Assembly (NCBI GenBank): GCA_947487155.1
Contig: CANKVS010000013.1
Span: 1 to 64,000, forward strand
Length of the DNA stretch: 64,000 nucleotides
Reading direction: 5' to 3'
Source of the DNA: an uncultured Flaviramulus sp.
Lineage (GTDB): Bacteria > Bacteroidota > Bacteroidia > Flavobacteriales > Flavobacteriaceae
The position numbers were made by a program, and so were the translations under genes. The notes beneath the pieces are model-generated. The model saw only the letters and a list, made by a program, of their open reading frames with translations, had not been told where the DNA came from and did no database searches. Below are positions 52,811 through 61,770 of this stretch, piece after piece. Position 1 is the stretch's first letter. Every line of letters begins with the position of its first letter.

Positions 52811-54814
52811 ATGAAATTTAAAATTGAATCAGAATTTAATCCAACAGGAGACCAACCACAAGCAATTAAACAGCTTGTTACTAGTTTAAATTCTAATGAA
52901 AAATATCAAACACTACTTGGAGTTACAGGCTCTGGAAAAACATTTACCGTTGCCAATGTTATAAAAGAAGTAGAAAAACCTACTCTAGTTTTAGCACATA
53001 ATAAAACTTTGGCAGCTCAACTATATTCTGAATTCAAGCAGTTTTTTCCTGAAAATGCTGTAGAGTATTTTGTCTCGTATTACGATTATTATCAACCAGA
53101 AGCTTACATTCCCGTTTCGGGCGTTTATATAGAAAAAGATTTATCCATTAACGAGGAAATTGAAAAGATGCGTTTAAGTACCACCTCTTCACTTCTCTCA
53201 GGGCGACGAGATGTTATTGTTGTCGCTTCGGTATCTTGTTTATATGGTATTGGAAACCCTATTGAATTTCAGAAAAATGTCATTTCATTAGAACGTGATC
53301 AGGTTATTTCCAGAACAAAACTATTGCATCAATTGGTGCAGAGTTTATATTCCCGTACCGAGGGAGAATTTAATCATGGTAATTTTAGGATTAAAGGTGA
53401 TACCGTTGATATTTTTCCGAGTTATGCTGATGATGCTTTTAGAATACATTTTTTTGGTGATGAAATTGAAGATATTGAATCATTCAATATTCAAACAAAT
53501 GTGGTTATTGAAAAGTATGACAGGTTAAATATTTATCCTGCAAACATGTTTGTAACCTCTCCTGAAGTGTTGCAAGGTGCTATAAAAAATATACAAGACG
53601 ATTTGGTAAAACAACACGATTATTTTAAAGACATAGGTAAACATTTGGAAGCTAAACGCCTAAAAGAACGTACCGAATTCGATTTAGAAATGATTCGTGA
53701 ATTAGGATATTGCTCTGGAATAGAAAACTATTCTCGTTATTTAGATGGTAGATTACCAGGAACCCGTCCCTTTTGTTTATTAGACTATTTTCCAGATGAT
53801 TTTTTAATGGTGGTAGACGAAAGTCACGTCACCGTTTCTCAAGTACATGCTATGTATGGCGGCGATAGAAGCAGAAAAGAAAACCTTGTTGAGTATGGTT
53901 TCAGACTTCCAGCAGCCATGGATAACAGACCATTAAAATTTGAAGAATTTGAAGCACTTCAAAATCAGGTTATTTATGTAAGTGCCACACCAGCAGATTA
54001 CGAATTGCAAAAAACAGATGGGGTTTACGTCGAGCAAATTATTAGACCAACAGGCTTGCTAGACCCTATTATTGAAGTACGACCAAGTTTAAATCAAATA
54101 GATGATTTAATTGAAGAAATCCAGCAACGTGTTGAAAAAGACGAACGTACTTTAGTTACCACGTTAACCAAACGTATGGCAGAAGAACTCACTAAATATT
54201 TAGATAGAATTCAAGTGCGCTGCCGTTATATTCATAGCGATGTTGACACCCTAGAGCGTGTTGAAATTATGCAAGATTTACGTAAAGGATTATTTGATGT
54301 ATTAGTTGGCGTTAACCTATTGCGAGAAGGCTTAGATTTACCAGAAGTATCCTTAGTAGCTATTTTAGACGCCGATAAAGAAGGGTTTTTACGCTCTGCA
54401 AGATCTTTAACTCAAACGGTAGGTAGAGCTGCAAGAAACTTAAACGGAAAAGCCATAATGTATGCCGATAAAATTACAAAGAGCATGCAAAAAACGATAG
54501 ATGAAACTGAATATAGACGCGAAAAACAAATAGCTTACAACACAAAACATAATGTAACCCCTAAAGCACTAAATAAAAGTTTAGACAATGTTTTATCTAA
54601 AAACTCGGTAAGTACTTATAGTTATGAATTGGAAGCCTTAAAAGCTGCCGAACCCGAAAGTGAATATTTAAGTAAACCAGAATTAGAAAAGAAAATTCGA
54701 GAAAATCGAAAACTTATGGAAGAAGCTGCAAAAGCTCTAGACTTTATTGTTGCCGCCAAATTACGTGATACTATTAAAAGCTACCAAACTAAACTAGAAA
54801 AGCTAAAAGTTTAA
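52811..54814 (+). CDS. uvrB: Excinuclease ABC subunit B
   Basis: A 667-residue helicase-like subunit of UvrABC nucleotide excision repair that verifies damage and positions UvrC. Motifs in order are GVTGSGKTFT (Walker A), YDYYQPEAYIP (the beta-hairpin that clamps DNA), MVVDESHV (Walker B), LVTTLTKRMAEEL, HSDVDTLERVEIM, VGVNLLREGLDLPEVSLV, TVGRAARN, and a C-terminal UVR motif (LRENRKLMEEAAKALDF-like) that contacts UvrC. Full length and intact. A 36-bp perfect palindrome overlaps its last codons. Confidence 0.97.
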   Translation: MKFKIESEFNPTGDQPQAIKQLVTSLNSNEKYQTLLGVTGSGKTFTVANVIKEVEKPTLVLAHNKTLAAQLYSEFKQFFPENAVEYFVSYYDYYQPEAYIPVSGVYIEKDLSINEEIEKMRLSTTSSLLSGRRDVIVVASVSCLYGIGNPIEFQKNVISLERDQVISRTKLLHQLVQSLYSRTEGEFNHGNFRIKGDTVDIFPSYADDAFRIHFFGDEIEDIESFNIQTNVVIEKYDRLNIYPANMFVTSPEVLQGAIKNIQDDLVKQHDYFKDIGKHLEAKRLKERTEFDLEMIRELGYCSGIENYSRYLDGRLPGTRPFCLLDYFPDDFLMVVDESHVTVSQVHAMYGGDRSRKENLVEYGFRLPAAMDNRPLKFEEFEALQNQVIYVSATPADYELQKTDGVYVEQIIRPTGLLDPIIEVRPSLNQIDDLIEEIQQRVEKDERTLVTTLTKRMAEELTKYLDRIQVRCRYIHSDVDTLERVEIMQDLRKGLFDVLVGVNLLREGLDLPEVSLVAILDADKEGFLRSARSLTQTVGRAARNLNGKAIMYADKITKSMQKTIDETEYRREKQIAYNTKHNVTPKALNKSLDNVLSKNSVSTYSYELEALKAAEPESEYLSKPELEKKIRENRKLMEEAAKALDFIVAAKLRDTIKSYQTKLEKLKV

Positions 54815-54830
54815 ACTTTTAGCTTTTCTA
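54795..54830 (+). terminator. 36-bp perfect palindrome at the end of uvrB
   Basis: TAGAAAAGCTAAAAGTTT (54795-54812) is followed directly by its exact reverse complement (54813-54830). It overlaps the last uvrB codons and the stop. It can fold into a long hairpin that may end transcription, but no T run follows it. It faces the minus-strand hairpin at 54855-54873. Confidence 0.6.
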
Positions 54831-54854
54831 TAACCCATTAAAATTAACACTTAA

Positions 54855-54873
54855 TTTTTCCCTTTTGGGAAAA
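54855..54873 (-). terminator. Terminator of the TerB-like gene
   Basis: On the minus strand TTTTCCC-AAAA-GGGAAAA followed by A/T sequence forms a compact hairpin 20 bases after the stop codon. Confidence 0.5.
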
Positions 54874-54894
54874 TGTCTGAAAAGACAAATGGAT

Positions 54895-55305
54895 TTAATT
54901 GTATTGTGTTTTAAAAATATCAATCAACACATCTGGAGGCACTATTTTATTAGGAAAACTTTCCATTAAATATAAAACCTTAGTGATTGACTCATGGCTA
55001 AGTCCCATACGTAACCCAAAATTGTATAATTTTATAACACCAGAAGATGCGTTTTCGTTGTTAGAGCTATCAATATTCATCAATAAAACTAATCGATGAA
55101 ACTGCACGATACGTTCGCTATGCGATTTTAAATGCGTATATGTTACCGGATGCTCTATTAAATACTCAAAATCTTCACGAGATATTTCAAGCTGTTTTGC
55201 AACACCTAACAAAAAGTTATATTCTATGTCCTTAATGTCTTTATCGTATTTTGCAAATGCAATCATTTCTGATAAAAGACTTAATTTTTCTACTCTATTA
55301 ATCAT
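54895..55305 (-). CDS. TerB-like helical protein
   Basis: A 136-residue all-helical cytoplasmic protein. The ATG at 55305 (MINRVEKLSLLSEMIAFAKYD) is preferred over the in-frame start at 55347 because it begins the first helix. The pattern, helix LLSEMIAFAKYDKDIKDIEYNFLLGVAKQLEISREDFEYLI, resembles the TerB/tellurite-resistance fold, where acidic residues between helices can bind metal. A real role in tellurite resistance should not be assumed. No other ter gene is near. The assignment rests on my reading of the helix pattern. Confidence 0.55.
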   Translation of the reverse strand: MINRVEKLSLLSEMIAFAKYDKDIKDIEYNFLLGVAKQLEISREDFEYLIEHPVTYTHLKSHSERIVQFHRLVLLMNIDSSNNENASSGVIKLYNFGLRMGLSHESITKVLYLMESFPNKIVPPDVLIDIFKTQYN

Positions 55306-55670
55306 TCTTAGGGGATTAATTAAATACAATATAAAGGTACAACACAACCCCTCTTTTATAATCGTAGATATAATGTAACTTATCGAAAACAGGGGCGTAT
55401 TTTATCGTAAATTTTATTTATTTCATCACAATGCGACGTTTTATATCCGATTTTTTTGCAAAAAACAAATATTAAACAAGTATAAAAAACAAATATTTTA
55501 ACACATAAAATACTTATTATCAATATGTTACACCAAAATATTTGATACCCCCTTTTTATTTATAAAATGAATATTTAAAGTATCTTTATAAAAAATATAA
55601 AAACGCTAGAAATGCAATTTATTATAATTAATTATGCAAAATATAGCCTATAAATATTGAAATTAATAAC
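55306..55670. other. AT-rich intergenic region between divergent genes
   Basis: 365 bases with no convincing gene. Two copies of AAAAAACAAATATT lie 24 bp apart (55460-55473 and 55484-55497). The rest is very AT-rich, as expected for a divergent promoter region. I see no clear TAnnTTTG box for either flanking gene. Confidence 0.4.
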
Positions 55671-55928
55671 ATGACGAATAACGATATATTAAAAAAATTA
55701 AGAGTCGCTTTAAAATTACGAGATGATGATATTGTGAAAATTTTAGAGCTTGTAGATTTTAGGGTTTCTAAAAGTGAATTAGGTGCTTTTTTCCGAAAAG
55801 AAGACCATCCTAAATATATGGAATGTGGCGACCAAATTTTAAGAAATTTTTTAAACGGGTTGGTCATTCATTTACGAGGACCAATGCCTAAAAAAGATGA
55901 AAACAAAGCACAAAAAAAGAGCAACTAA
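55671..55928 (+). CDS. DUF1456 (YehS-like) protein, single-repeat form
   Basis: An 85-residue protein of the DUF1456 family: MTNNDILKKLRVALKLRDDDIVKILEL, then VSKSELGAFFRKEDHPKYMECGDQILRNFLNGL. E. coli YehS contains this unit twice. Here it is present once, followed by a short basic tail (PKKDENKAQKKSN). Function is unknown. It was assigned over the antisense frame that covers it because the sense protein matches the family. The stop codon lies inside the left arm of the terminator shared with sucC. Confidence 0.8.
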   Translation: MTNNDILKKLRVALKLRDDDIVKILELVDFRVSKSELGAFFRKEDHPKYMECGDQILRNFLNGLVIHLRGPMPKKDENKAQKKSN

Positions 55929-55950
55929 TACAATAAAGTTGCTCTTTTTT
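55913..55950. terminator. Bidirectional terminator between DUF1456 and sucC
   Basis: AAAAAAGAGCAACT (55913-55926) and AGTTGCTCTTTTTT (55937-55950) form a perfect 14-bp stem with a 10-base loop. The left arm includes the last sense codons of the DUF1456 gene. Confidence 0.85.
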
Positions 55951-55970
55951 ATAATTTATGTAAAAGTATA

Positions 55971-57161
55971 TTAAGCTAAAACTTGCTGTACTTTGTCGGC
56001 TGCTTCTTGAAACTCGGTAGCACTCATAACATCCAATCCAGATTTATCTATAAGCTCTTTCGCAATATCTGCATTGGTTCCTTGTAAACGTACAATAATA
56101 GGTACGTTAATATTTCCCATGTTTTTATAAGCATCAATAACACCTTGAGCAACACGATCGCAACGTACAATACCTCCAAAAATGTTTATTAAAATGGCTT
56201 TTACAGCTGGGTCTTTTAAAATAATTCTAAAAGCAGCTTCAACACGAGCGGCATCAGCAGTCCCTCCAACATCTAAAAAGTTAGCTGGCTCTCCTCCTGC
56301 TTGTTTTATTAAATCCATAGTTGCCATTGCTAATCCAGCGCCGTTAACCATACAACCAACATTACCATCTAAGTCTACATAATTTAAACCTAGTTCTCCT
56401 GCTTCAACTTCAATAGCACTTTCTTCACGTACATCTCGTAAATCCACATAATTTTTATGTCTGTATAATGCATTATCATCAATAGTAACTTTAGCATCAA
56501 CAGCCATTATTTTGTTATCACTGGTTTTTAAAACAGGATTGATTTCAAATAAAGACGAGTCAGATTTCACATAAGCGGTATAAAGATTTGCTACAAACTT
56601 TGTCATTTCTTTAAACGCTAAACCAGATAATCCTAAATTAAAAGCAACACGTCTCGCTTGAAATGGCATAAGACCAACAGCAGGATCAACCTCTTCAGTA
56701 AATATTAAATGTGGTGTTTCTTCAGCTACAGTTTCAATATCCATACCTCCTTCAGTAGAATACATAATCATATTTCGTCCTGTTGCTCTATTTAATAAAA
56801 CGGACATGTAAAACTCATTCGTTTCGCTTTCACCTGGGTAATAAACATCTTCAGCAATTAAAACCTGATGCACTTTTTTACCCTCAGCAGAAGTTTGCGG
56901 CGTAATTAAGTTCATTCCTATAATTTGTCCAGCAATTTCTTCAACTTCCTTAAGGTTTTTTGCAAGCTTTACACCGCCGCCTTTTCCTCGTCCACCTGCA
57001 TGAACTTGAGCTTTTATTACATGCCAACCTGTTCCTGTTTCTGCTGTTAATTGTTTTGCAGCTGCAACTGCTTCGTTTGCATTTTGGGCAACAATACCAC
57101 GTTGGATGCGTACACCAAAACTGTTTAATATTTCTTTACCTTGATATTCGTGTAAATTCAT
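55971..57161 (-). CDS. sucC: Succinyl-CoA ligase beta subunit
   Basis: A 396-residue subunit of the citric acid cycle enzyme that couples succinyl-CoA cleavage to ATP or GTP formation. The N-terminal ATP-grasp domain starts [17 protein letters not shown] and contains [21 protein letters not shown]. Nucleotide and metal-site segments follow ([23 protein letters not shown]). The C-terminal ligase domain has [29 protein letters not shown], and [12 protein letters not shown]. The partner sucD is not adjacent, so the two subunits are encoded apart. It is divergent from lysA. Confidence 0.96.
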   Translation of the reverse strand: MNLHEYQGKEILNSFGVRIQRGIVAQNANEAVAAAKQLTAETGTGWHVIKAQVHAGGRGKGGGVKLAKNLKEVEEIAGQIIGMNLITPQTSAEGKKVHQVLIAEDVYYPGESETNEFYMSVLLNRATGRNMIMYSTEGGMDIETVAEETPHLIFTEEVDPAVGLMPFQARRVAFNLGLSGLAFKEMTKFVANLYTAYVKSDSSLFEINPVLKTSDNKIMAVDAKVTIDDNALYRHKNYVDLRDVREESAIEVEAGELGLNYVDLDGNVGCMVNGAGLAMATMDLIKQAGGEPANFLDVGGTADAARVEAAFRIILKDPAVKAILINIFGGIVRCDRVAQGVIDAYKNMGNINVPIIVRLQGTNADIAKELIDKSGLDVMSATEFQEAADKVQQVLA

Positions 57162-57186
57162 AACTCGCTTAATAGTTTAAGATGCG

Positions 57187-57194
57187 CAAATGTA
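57187..57194 (-). promoter_or_regulatory. -7 promoter element of sucC
   Basis: On the minus strand TACATTTG fits TAnnTTTG, 25 bases before the sucC ATG. Confidence 0.45.
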
Positions 57195-57315
57195 AATAAT
57201 AGCTATTAATTACACTAATATTTTATTTAAGATTAGCTACAATACTATAGACAGCTTTTATATTGTTAAATAATTAACATTATGTTTAATTTGTATAATA
57301 TTTTAAATTAATTAC

Positions 57316-57344
57316 TTGCTATTACTTCTAAAAAAATATCTTTG
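57316..57344 (+). promoter_or_regulatory. Promoter of lysA
   Basis: TTG (57316-57318), an 18-base spacer and TATCTTTG (57337-57344) match the Bacteroidota -33/-7 layout, 20 bases before the ATG at 57365. Confidence 0.6.
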
Positions 57345-57364
57345 CCAAAAAAAGTACGATAGGT

Positions 57365-58600
57365 ATGACTAATGAACAATTATTAAAGGTAGCACAGGAA
57401 TTTGGAAGTCCAGTTTATGTATATGATGCCGAAAAAATTTCTAACCAATACAAGCGCTTAACAAATGCTTTTAAAAGCGTAAAAAAACTAAAAATTAATT
57501 ATGCTGTAAAAGCGTTATCCAATATATCTATTTTAAAGTTTTTTAATAAATTAGGTTCGGGCATAGATACTGTTTCTATACAGGAAGTAAATTTGGGATT
57601 AGCTGCCAGTTTTTTACCAGAGCAAATTATTTTTACCCCCAATGGTGTGTCTTTATCTGAAATTGAAGAAGCTGCAAAATTAGGCGTTCAAATAAACATT
57701 GATAACTTATCAATATTAGAACAATTTGGGACAAAGCACCCAAACATTCCTGTTTGTATTCGTATTAATCCACATGTTATGGCTGGTGGTAATGCTAATA
57801 TTTCTGTTGGCCATATCGATTCTAAATTTGGAATTTCTATACATCAAATACCTCATATTTTACGTATTGTAGAAAATACTAAAATGACAATAAATGGCAT
57901 TCATATGCATACGGGTAGTGATATATTAGATATTGATGTGTTTTTATATGCCAGTGAAATTTTATTTGAAACCGCTAAACAATTTAAAAATTTAGATTTT
58001 ATTGATTTTGGTTCTGGTTTTAAAGTTCCTTATAAAGCAGGTGATATTGAAACTAATATTGAAGAATTAGGAAAAAAGCTAACTAAAAAATTTAATAGTT
58101 TTTGTAAAGATTACGGTAAAGAACTCACTTTAGCTTTTGAACCTGGGAAGTTTCTGGTAAGTGAATCGGGACATTTTTTAACTCAAGTAAATGCAGTTAA
58201 GCAAACCACCTCAACGGTTTTTGCACAAGTAGATTCTGGATTTAATCATTTAATAAGACCTATGCTTTACGGCTCGCACCACGATATTATAAATATTTCA
58301 AACGCTAATGGTCGTGAGCGTTTTTATACGGTTGTTGGCTACATTTGCGAAACAGACACTTTTGGAAATAACCGCAGAATTAATGAAATTAACGACGGGG
58401 ACATTTTATGCTTTAAAAATGCAGGAGCTTATTGCTTTTCTATGGCGAGTAACTACAACTCTAGGTATCGTCCTGCCGAAGTATTATGGCATAATAATAA
58501 AGCTCATTTAATTAGAAAAAGAGAAACTTTTGATGACATTTTAAAGAATCAAGTTGAAATTGATTTTGGTAAAAAACAAGAAGCAGCTCTAGTTAAATAA
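57365..58600 (+). CDS. lysA: Diaminopimelate decarboxylase
   Basis: A 411-residue fold type III pyridoxal-phosphate enzyme that decarboxylates meso-diaminopimelate to lysine, the last lysine step. The cofactor lysine is in LKINYAVKALSN near residue 48. Other motifs are IDTVSIQEVNLG, INPHVMAGGNANISVGH, HMHTGSDI, DFGSGFKVPY and VGYICETDTFG, the last standing where many enzymes have CESxD. The C-terminal AYCFSMASNYNSRYRPAEVL is standard. It shares the pathway with dapD 30 kb away but is transcribed alone. Confidence 0.95.
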   Translation: MTNEQLLKVAQEFGSPVYVYDAEKISNQYKRLTNAFKSVKKLKINYAVKALSNISILKFFNKLGSGIDTVSIQEVNLGLAASFLPEQIIFTPNGVSLSEIEEAAKLGVQINIDNLSILEQFGTKHPNIPVCIRINPHVMAGGNANISVGHIDSKFGISIHQIPHILRIVENTKMTINGIHMHTGSDILDIDVFLYASEILFETAKQFKNLDFIDFGSGFKVPYKAGDIETNIEELGKKLTKKFNSFCKDYGKELTLAFEPGKFLVSESGHFLTQVNAVKQTTSTVFAQVDSGFNHLIRPMLYGSHHDIINISNANGRERFYTVVGYICETDTFGNNRRINEINDGDILCFKNAGAYCFSMASNYNSRYRPAEVLWHNNKAHLIRKRETFDDILKNQVEIDFGKKQEAALVK

Positions 58601-58616
58601 TTTTTAACACATAATT

Positions 58617-58652
58617 AATCCTTTATCAGCTCGTTAGAGTAGATAAAGGATT
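58617..58652 (+). terminator. Terminator after lysA
   Basis: AATCCTTTATC (58617-58627) and GATAAAGGATT (58642-58652) form an 11-bp perfect stem followed by a T run. Confidence 0.8.
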
Positions 58653-58701
58653 TTATTTTTAAAAACCTCAGTTAAAAACTAAATAAGAATAAAAATCGTC
58701 C

Positions 58702-58709
58702 TATTTTTG
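58702..58709 (+). promoter_or_regulatory. -7 promoter element of the sterol-desaturase-family gene
   Basis: TATTTTTG, 18 bases before the ATG at 58728. A second TATTTTTG at 58719-58726 is too close to the ATG to be useful. Confidence 0.4.
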
Positions 58710-58727
58710 AGCAACTAATATTTTTGA

Positions 58728-59654
58728 ATGAATTTTACTAACCCATTAGTATATGGTGTCCCTTGTTTTCTTGGATTTATTTTATTAGAACTTTCCTATA
58801 GTAAACATCATAAAGAAAAAAAAGATTTATACCATTGGAAAGATTTGGTAGCAAGTTTAACTATGGGAATTGGGTCAACCATTATTGCTCCATTAACAAA
58901 AACCATAGCTGCCATTGTTCTTTTTAATTATGTTTACGAAGTTTTTAATCCAGAAATAAATGGCATTCGCACTAACATAATGGGTTGGGAATCTTTTGGA
59001 TATGCCTGGTATGTTTGGTTAATTTGTCAATTACTAGACGATTTTAGTTACTACTGGTTTCATCGCCAGAACCATAATGTTAGGTTTCTTTGGGCTGCTC
59101 ATATAGTGCACCATTCTTCAGATCATTTTAATTTAGGCACGGCAGTACGAAACGGTTGGTTTACCATTTTTTACAAACCCTTTTTCTATATGTGGATTCC
59201 TGCTTTAGGTTTCCCTCCAGAAATGCTTGTGGTTTGTTTAGGTATAGAGGCGCTATGGCAATTCCAACTACATTCTGTATATATTCCTAAATTAGGCATA
59301 CTAGAAAAAGTATTCAACACACATACTATGCATCAAGTACACCATGCGCAAAATCTTGAGTATATGGATAAAAACCACGGTGGTTTTTTAAATATTTTTG
59401 ATAAAATTTTTGGCACTTGGAAAGAACTAGACGATTCTATTGATATTAAATATGGTGTTACTCACGCTCCAAATTCATACAACCCATTAGTTATACTTAC
59501 TCATGAATATAAAGATATTTGGAATGATATGAAAAAGTCTAAAAACTGGTATCATAAATTCATGTACGCCTTTGCGCCTCCAGGTTGGAGTCACGATGGT
59601 AGCACACTTACTATAAAGCAGCAACAAAAATTATACAAAAAGAGTGATACTTAA
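58728..59654 (+). CDS. Sterol desaturase/fatty acid hydroxylase family protein
   Basis: A 308-residue membrane di-iron enzyme. The histidine clusters of the family are all present: HRQNH, HIVHHSSDHF and HQVHHAQN, with WYVWLICQLLDDFSYYWF before the first. Three to four membrane helices lie in the N-terminal half. Relatives hydroxylate or desaturate fatty acids, sterols, sphingolipids or carotenoids. In flavobacteria a sulfonolipid, ornithine-lipid or carotenoid substrate is possible, but none is shown by the sequence. It is monocistronic, between lysA and the convergent DinB-like gene. Confidence 0.85.
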   Translation: MNFTNPLVYGVPCFLGFILLELSYSKHHKEKKDLYHWKDLVASLTMGIGSTIIAPLTKTIAAIVLFNYVYEVFNPEINGIRTNIMGWESFGYAWYVWLICQLLDDFSYYWFHRQNHNVRFLWAAHIVHHSSDHFNLGTAVRNGWFTIFYKPFFYMWIPALGFPPEMLVVCLGIEALWQFQLHSVYIPKLGILEKVFNTHTMHQVHHAQNLEYMDKNHGGFLNIFDKIFGTWKELDDSIDIKYGVTHAPNSYNPLVILTHEYKDIWNDMKKSKNWYHKFMYAFAPPGWSHDGSTLTIKQQQKLYKKSDT

Positions 59655-59686
59655 CTTTTTATAATTGAAGTTATCTATAACAAAAT

Positions 59687-60247
59687 TTACTCCCGCAACT
59701 TACCTGCAAAAACACTAACTTTAGAGTTAAACGGGTTTCCAGAAGCACGTCTTAACATAACCACTTGCCCACAATGCCAAAGCGCATCAGCTATTGGTCC
59801 ATTAATAATATTCCAAAAGGGGAATTTACTTGAATCGAATTGAGTAATATCTTTTGTATGCCTTAAAATATCTGAAGCCTTTTTAAAATTCATTAATGTT
59901 AGCTTGCGTTTCTCATCAAAACTAAGCGCTTTTTCTTCTTCTTTTCTTTTTTCATTTGATATGCTATTGAGGATAAAATCAGAAAGTCCTAGTATATGGT
60001 CTATAGTTTCAGAAGATGTTCTTGAAGTCTCACCTGGTTTGTATGCCAAATCTTCGGCACGCAAGCCTTCGGTAGCCCAATAATATCTAAATCCTAAGCC
60101 ATCAACCATTCGAGATGCAACAGTTCCCGCAGTGTAAGTTTCAGCTTGTTCTGGAATCTCATAATAGGGTAACTCTTCTTTTGTGTTATCTTGTGAATTC
60201 ATAGTTGCAGCGATAAAAATGAGGAAAAGTGTTATTATTTTTTTCAT
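59687..60247 (-). CDS. Secreted DinB-like four-helix protein
   Basis: A 186-residue exported protein, signal peptide MKKIITLFLIFIAATMNSQ. The mature part is helical with the DinB-type pattern: GFRYYWATEGLRAEDLAYKPG, SETIDHILGLSDFIL with a histidine, and ADALWHCGQVVMLRRASG with another. DinB-fold enzymes use a three-histidine metal site, often for thiol-dependent transfer reactions, but most known members are cytoplasmic. It is downstream of the M28 peptidase on the same strand, 37 bases apart, so both are likely exported together. Substrate unknown. Confidence 0.75.
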   Translation of the reverse strand: MKKIITLFLIFIAATMNSQDNTKEELPYYEIPEQAETYTAGTVASRMVDGLGFRYYWATEGLRAEDLAYKPGETSRTSSETIDHILGLSDFILNSISNEKRKEEEKALSFDEKRKLTLMNFKKASDILRHTKDITQFDSSKFPFWNIINGPIADALWHCGQVVMLRRASGNPFNSKVSVFAGKLRE

Positions 60248-60284
60248 GTATTAATTTTTTTTTTAGAGATATATTGTTGAACGT

Positions 60285-61697
60285 TTAATTCTTTATGTTT
60301 GAATTATTATTAATAGTATTAACACCATATTTATCGAATAAATATATTAAAGATGTCATAGTTGCAGCACCTAATTCTAATTCTCTTTTATTAACATGCT
60401 CAAATGTATCGTTACTAGCATGATGATGATCGAAATAGCGTTGTGAATCTGGTCGTAAACCTGCAAGTACTAAAGCATCGCTTTTTAATGGACTAATATC
60501 TGCACCACCATATCCTTTTTCAAAATAATGAATTAAATAGGGTTTAAATAAAGGTTTCCATCTTAAAACTTGATTAAAACTAGCCTCATTACAATCGAAA
60601 GAAAAACCACGAGGTGTAAAACCACCACTATCACTTTCTAAAGCAAAAACATGATGTTCTCTTTTTGCTTTGGAAACTTCGGCATATTTATTTCCACCTC
60701 TTAATCCATTTTCTTCATTCATAAATAATACAACTCGTATGCTACGTTTGGGTTTTATTCCTATTTCTTTTAACAATCTTAAAACATCCATAGATTGTAC
60801 AACTCCTGCTCCATCATCATGAGAGCCATCGCCTAAATCCCAAGAATCTAAATGACCGCCAACAATCATATATTCATTAGGAAATTCGCTCCCCGTTATC
60901 TCTCCTATTACATTATAGGATTGTACATCTTTAAGCTGTTTGCAGTTTTGTTTAAAGTAAAGTTTAATTGTTTTATCTAGCTTTAACATGGCACTTAGCA
61001 ATTCGGCATCGTTGGTACTAATTGCTGCGGAAGGGATACGTTTTTCAACTGGTAAATTGCCATAACTCATGGCTCCTGTGTGTGGCAAATCATCTAAACG
61101 CAAATTCATTGAACGCACAATAACGCCAACAGCGCCGTACTTAGCAGCTTCGGCAGCTCCAGAATAACGTTGATTTACACAACCTCCATAAGCTTCAAAG
61201 GTTTGAATTAAATCGGGTTGCATTGGTCTATTATAAAACACTATTTTGCCTTCAATTTGCGCTTTGCCAAGTGTTTTTAATTCTTCAAAATTCTGAACCT
61301 CAACTATATTCGATTTAACACCAAGTGCAGGTGTAGCAACCGAACCACCTAGAGCACATATATTAAGTGTTGTACTTTTACCAGGTTCTGTTTCAACATA
61401 AGCATATTCTTTGGCACCACGTACCCACTTTGGTACCATTACTGGTTGCAACCAAACTTTATCTAATCCTAATTTTTCAAGTTCTTCTTTAGTCCATGCT
61501 ACTGCTTTTTCGGCATTTAAAGATCCTGATAAACGACCTCCAATTTGATTGGATAAATAGTTTAACCACTCGTAACTTTTTCCGTTTGTTAAGGAAGTTT
61601 TATAAATCTGTTTTAAAACGTCTTCATCAGATTGAGAATAAGAAGTCGTTGAAAATAACACCACGCATAGTAACGCAAAAATTTTTAATTGAGACAT
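60285..61697 (-). CDS. Secreted M28-family metallopeptidase
   Basis: A 470-residue exported peptidase, signal peptide MSQLKIFALLCVVLFSTTSYS. A protease-associated insert lies at about residues 130-250. The M28 zinc-site motifs are present: GGHLDSWDLGDGSHDDGAG (His and Asp ligands), VLFMNEENGLRGG with the catalytic glutamate pair, and LESDSGGFTPRG and HHASNDTFEHV toward the end. Relatives are aminopeptidases or carboxypeptidases, which suggests processing of peptides outside the cytoplasm. It is co-directional with the DinB-like gene downstream and lies just after the PPK2 gene. Confidence 0.9.
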   Translation of the reverse strand: MSQLKIFALLCVVLFSTTSYSQSDEDVLKQIYKTSLTNGKSYEWLNYLSNQIGGRLSGSLNAEKAVAWTKEELEKLGLDKVWLQPVMVPKWVRGAKEYAYVETEPGKSTTLNICALGGSVATPALGVKSNIVEVQNFEELKTLGKAQIEGKIVFYNRPMQPDLIQTFEAYGGCVNQRYSGAAEAAKYGAVGVIVRSMNLRLDDLPHTGAMSYGNLPVEKRIPSAAISTNDAELLSAMLKLDKTIKLYFKQNCKQLKDVQSYNVIGEITGSEFPNEYMIVGGHLDSWDLGDGSHDDGAGVVQSMDVLRLLKEIGIKPKRSIRVVLFMNEENGLRGGNKYAEVSKAKREHHVFALESDSGGFTPRGFSFDCNEASFNQVLRWKPLFKPYLIHYFEKGYGGADISPLKSDALVLAGLRPDSQRYFDHHHASNDTFEHVNKRELELGAATMTSLIYLFDKYGVNTINNNSNIKN

Positions 61698-61770
61698 AAT
61701 TAAATTTTAAGAGATAAAGATAGTATTAAAAAGAAGTGTTAATTCTAAAAGAAATCATAAATAATTAATA

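Noticed and set aside
55460..55497. Direct repeats AAAAAACAAATATT 24 bp apart as a regulatory site
   Set aside because: The sequence is very AT-rich and low in complexity, the phase is not a whole number of helical turns, and no second locus carries the motif.
55628..55867. A 79-codon minus-strand frame over the DUF1456 gene
   Set aside because: The sense strand matches a known family and ends in a terminator, while the antisense frame has no family features.
27790..58600. dapD and lysA as one lysine cluster
   Set aside because: They are 30 kb apart with unrelated genes between and each has its own promoter element.
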